Shown here piece after piece: positions 60,851-64,000 of a stretch of DNA of 64,000 nt (positions are counted from its first letter, which is position 1; every line of letters starts with the position of its first letter). The notes beneath the pieces were generated by a model. The model was not told the origin of the DNA, did no database searches, and saw nothing but the letters and a program-made list of their open reading frames with translations. Source of the stretch: Paraescarpia echinospica (taxonomy: Eukaryota; Annelida; Polychaeta; Sabellida; Siboglinidae); the NCBI GenBank assembly GCA_020002185.1, contig CM034536.1, positions 12,422,717 through 12,486,716 of the forward strand, given 5' to 3'. Made by a program: the position numbers and the translations under genes.

Positions 60851-61522
60851 TTCTGTATTATCCAGTAATATTATAAACTTATATAACCTGTCGCCAGATA
60901 CCAGGTAACTACTGGTTTTTTTTTATAATACACAGTTTTGGATTCAATATGTTGAACCTTATAGTGAAATGAAACTGGTTGACTTGTCTTGATGTGTAGC
61001 TATGTTAAAGGGAAACAAAAGGCATATTTGGGGACTATACATATAAAAGAATTAATACAATCAAACCATTAGCGACTACAATCAATAATGTGATGGCAGC
61101 AGTTTACTTGCATGACCTTTTGGAGGACACACAATTTAAAATGCACGTACACCGCCATTGTGATAGAAAGCCTGACGTCACCGGTGCCTACTCTTCCCAA
61201 TTCGCCAGTAGCCAAACTGAGAATATTATTCTTGTTTCACTGCCGATTTTGTTTTGGCGCTGTAACTACTAATGGTGAACCTCGGCCATTTGTTTTTACT
61301 ATTTATTAAGCAACTATTGTTGCACTGTATGATATTGTAGTATGTGTAACTCTGAATCGAAAAACCAATATAATTATGAGCTCTTGCTTGAGGGATGGCC
61401 CCGCAAAAATTTAACTATTGAACCATTATATAAACACAGGTGTGCTTTAAAATGTTTAGAAAAATAAATGACAACTGATAGCTGTATTTTATGAAATGCT
61501 CGATTCTACTAAATACAAGTCT
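60851..61522. other. Spacer between tetraspanin copies, nothing coding
   Basis: Contains the 47-bp direct repeat 61271-61317 (partner 59260-59306, sharing TTTGTTTTTACTATTTATTA), which may mark an old duplication junction. Confidence 0.4.
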
Positions 61523-61735
61523 GGTAGCTTTGGCGAGATGACTTCTATTAGATTTATAAAGCACACGAGCAAATTACATGCCAATACATGTTCGAGTAAT
61601 CTCCACCTCCATAATAATGACGCATTCAGCCGTGACCGCGATCGGCCACGCGAATCATAACCACTGCTAACGCTTGCACTGTAGCAATAGCCACGCTGTT
61701 TGACCACATTACTGTTTTGCACGTCTTCTGTAAAT

Positions 61736-63754
61736 ATGGCTCTACCAACCATACCAAAGGAGGTTCTCCGAAAGGCGTTCCTGATCGCGAACGGATCTTT
61801 TTGGGTAAGTCTGGAAGAACGCTACAGTCTCGTCGAGGTACAATCTCCACCGATATGAGACTAGTATCGACGTAGTTTTTTTTTATCGCACGTGTCAAAC
61901 CAATCATAAATACGTATCAAGTCGTACATGTAGTGAATCCGCTGCGCTAGACGAGGCCATTTATAATATGTATATTCATGCACACATGTAAACTTGTATA
62001 GACAATATAGTTGACGTGTTATGCTACACACATGTAAAATATGTTTTAATAGTTTTTAGAATCATTGAGATGCGTTAGATAAAATGCCGTAAAATCTAAA
62101 ATTCTCGATATATTAAAATATATGTGATATATGTGTGAAGCATAGCAACATTTTTGTACTCTTAAAATGTATAACAAATGTGTGTGCTGCAAAGCTTTTA
62201 CCCATTTGCCATCTCTATGCATGTAAACGTTACCAAAATCTATGAGCTTTCGTCCCAAAAATGTATTAATAAACTATCTCGCTCTTAGCCTGTGAAATGC
62301 GCATAACAGTAGTTATTCTTTGTCAAATGTCTATAATTCTGTAGACAGCAGGAACAACCATAATGCATCATAATTATTGTACGATCAAAATATAAAAAAC
62401 GATCCCCCAAGCGAAAACTGGTTACGGGCCTGTGCATTGCAACAATGCAGGGAATACACCTCACCCATGTGAGAACTGCAAGGAAGAACAGAATAGCAGA
62501 AGGGTGCGCCAGCCCCTTGGGCTACCGAATATTGCCAGTCAACAAATAGCTACGGCGCTTCTCTTCTCTTCTCTTCTCTTCTCTTCTCTTCTCTTCTCTT
62601 CTCTTCTCTTCTACCTCGTTCCTCAATACATGGCCAAGTGCGTGGTCTTGATTCGCCATTCTACGATTAACCAATGACGTAAGGAAGCTATCATGGAAAT
62701 TATAAATTAACTGTCCTCCTTTTAATTTGATGAATACATTCTTAGCAGTTCAACATTTAAAACGCACGGTCGTTTCTGATTTTTATTGTTGTCTGTCCAC
62801 ACTCCTTGTTTCTCACTTCTGGAGTAAGATACAATTGCTTGTCTTCGTGTTATTTCAATTGTATTCATCGATGCCCTCTCATGAAAATGAATGGCCTTCA
62901 CATATGTCAGCAATCGGACATTTATGCTTTGAGTACGTACTAACAACACGAAATTGCACTAATCATTACCAATAAATGGTTGCATCGAAGCCAAATTAGG
63001 CGTGTATGTGATTATGCTTCACGCAACGATAATTATAATAGGTAGGCCTACATACAGGTAGGTGGGCCTACATGCTTTCCTGACAATGGGTTTCAAACGC
63101 TACGGCGTGATTAGATACAATGTCCTTTGTGGAGGGAATTACACACAGTACACGCGTATAATACACACCTGCCATTTTGAAGTAACCACAACCTGTGAAG
63201 TGGCGATCATTAAAACCATCAAATTTGGAAGAATATTTAAGTATTCTTTTTTCATTTATTTGTTTTATTGAACATATTCAGCGAAAACCAAACACTTCAT
63301 TTCAGGATGTTAGTTGATTCCGGATCTTGTTACATTTATTTTTGAGCATCCTCGTGCACCAGACATCAGTCTCAATACCCACTGGCATATCGCCTTGCTG
63401 AAGATAAGCTGAGCCAATTGTTCCCTCAGCACGACCGGCGGAGCTGCGTTGTTCTAACACAAAGTACAGCTAATTCAGCGAATTTCCGCACATTGCGTAG
63501 GATATCTGCCAGGGGTAGTGTGGTCAACTATTTAAAGGAGATCTCAAAACAAGACAGTACAGACATCGCACGGAATCCTGATTCTTGTTCCTTGCTCAGG
63601 ATTCTGAGAGGGCTTCTTCTACTACTTATGTCAGAATGTCCAGTTATTAATCATTATTGTCTCTTTGCAGTTCATGTCAGTATTCTGTGCGATGTTTTTG
63701 GCATCCGAGTTGTGGCGTTACTACCACGCCGTGTTCTTTATGAACAAGGAGACC
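61736..63754 (+). CDS. Tetraspanin copy 2, first two exons (gene continues off the right edge)
   Basis: Tandem paralog of the gene at 52731-59114. Exon 1 (61736-61804) encodes MALPTIPKEVLRKAFLIANG then SFW, one residue shorter than copy 1, donor TGG|GTAAGT. Exon 2 (63671-63754) encodes FMSVFCAMFLASELWRYYHA then VFFMNKET, donor GAGACC|GTAAGT. Intron 1 also shares segments with copy 1 (for example AGTACGTACTAACA at 62931 and 54580). Later exons with TM2-TM4 fall outside. Both exons are open and the splice sites are intact, so copy 2 is probably functional, as far as can be seen. Confidence 0.8.
62559..62611. repeat. (TCTTC)n microsatellite
   Basis: About ten CTTCT pentanucleotides in intron 1 of tetraspanin copy 2. 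The rest of that intron shows no element. Confidence 0.97.
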
Positions 63755-63850
63755 GTAAGTACTGCACGTAAATATGGTAGATGACTCTCGTGTATTAGTG
63801 TTGAATATGTCACCATTGTGATGGCGACAAACAATTATTCACCATATATA

Positions 63851-63853
<3 letters not shown>

Positions 63854-63890
<37 letters not shown>

Positions 63891-64000
63891 CGAGAGAGAG
63901 AGAGAGTGTGTGTGTGTGGTGTGTGTTTGCTAGTTTGTTTGTAGCAAAGTGTGTGTGTGTATGTATGTAAGTGTGTGTGTGTGTGTGTGTGTTTGTGTTT
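63854..64000. repeat. (GT)n and (GA)n simple repeats at the right edge
   Basis: GT run 63854-63888, GA run 63891-63906, then interrupted GT to the window end. It lies in intron 2 of tetraspanin copy 2. Confidence 0.95.

Overview
The window is animal nuclear DNA. It is AT-rich, has intron-split genes with GT/GC-AG junctions, long introns full of simple repeats, and many decayed transposons. The host genes (GNPTAB, TPGS1, a CCCH/CHY zinc-finger gene, tetraspanins) fix it as a metazoan. The repeat mix (Gypsy and other LTR elements, jockey/CR1- and RTE-like LINE tails, fold-back elements, THAP-bearing DNA transposon, XPG/PIN-like repetitive ORFs) looks like a marine invertebrate such as a lophotrochozoan or a basal deuterostome. 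I cannot name the species from the sequence.

Layout. 0.1-1.2 kb: DNA transposon with 21-bp terminal inverted repeats and a THAP-domain ORF. 2.5-16.8 kb, minus strand: first 11 exons (about 455 residues) of GNPTAB; the rest lies off the left edge. Its introns hold minisatellites, a LINE tail, a perfect 62-bp palindrome and two copies of a MITE. 17.6-27.2 kb: a long fold-back element whose left arm was hit by a decayed gag-containing LTR element and a 4.8-kb Gypsy element, and whose right arm was hit by a 1.5-kb solo LTR. 27.7-29.4 kb: decayed XPG/PIN-like repetitive ORF, minus strand. 31.2-35.8 kb: a second large inverted-repeat locus made of two inverted copies of a TIR element around a tRNA-like inverted repeat. 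36.9-37.7 kb: intronless TPGS1. 37.9-49.3 kb: a ten-exon gene for a 1,137-residue protein with nine CCCH fingers, an RWD-like segment, CxxC pairs and a CHY zinc finger. 50.6-51.6 kb: LINE remnant. 52.7-59.1 kb: complete nine-exon tetraspanin gene. 61.7 kb to the right edge: first two exons of its tandem duplicate.

The host genes have unrelated roles: lysosomal enzyme tagging in the Golgi, tubulin polyglutamylation, a probable RNA/zinc protein of unknown function, and membrane tetraspanins. There is no operon-like logic except the 260-bp head-to-tail spacing of TPGS1 and the CCCH/CHY gene. The most unusual points are: three of about 28 resolved introns need a GC-AG donor to keep frame, all reading GCAAGT with a frame-breaking GT four bases on; a 31-copy minisatellite that repeats the exon-11 splice donor of GNPTAB; and fold-back arms that keep the empty sites of their own insertions, so nested insertion boundaries and one clear target-site duplication can be read directly.
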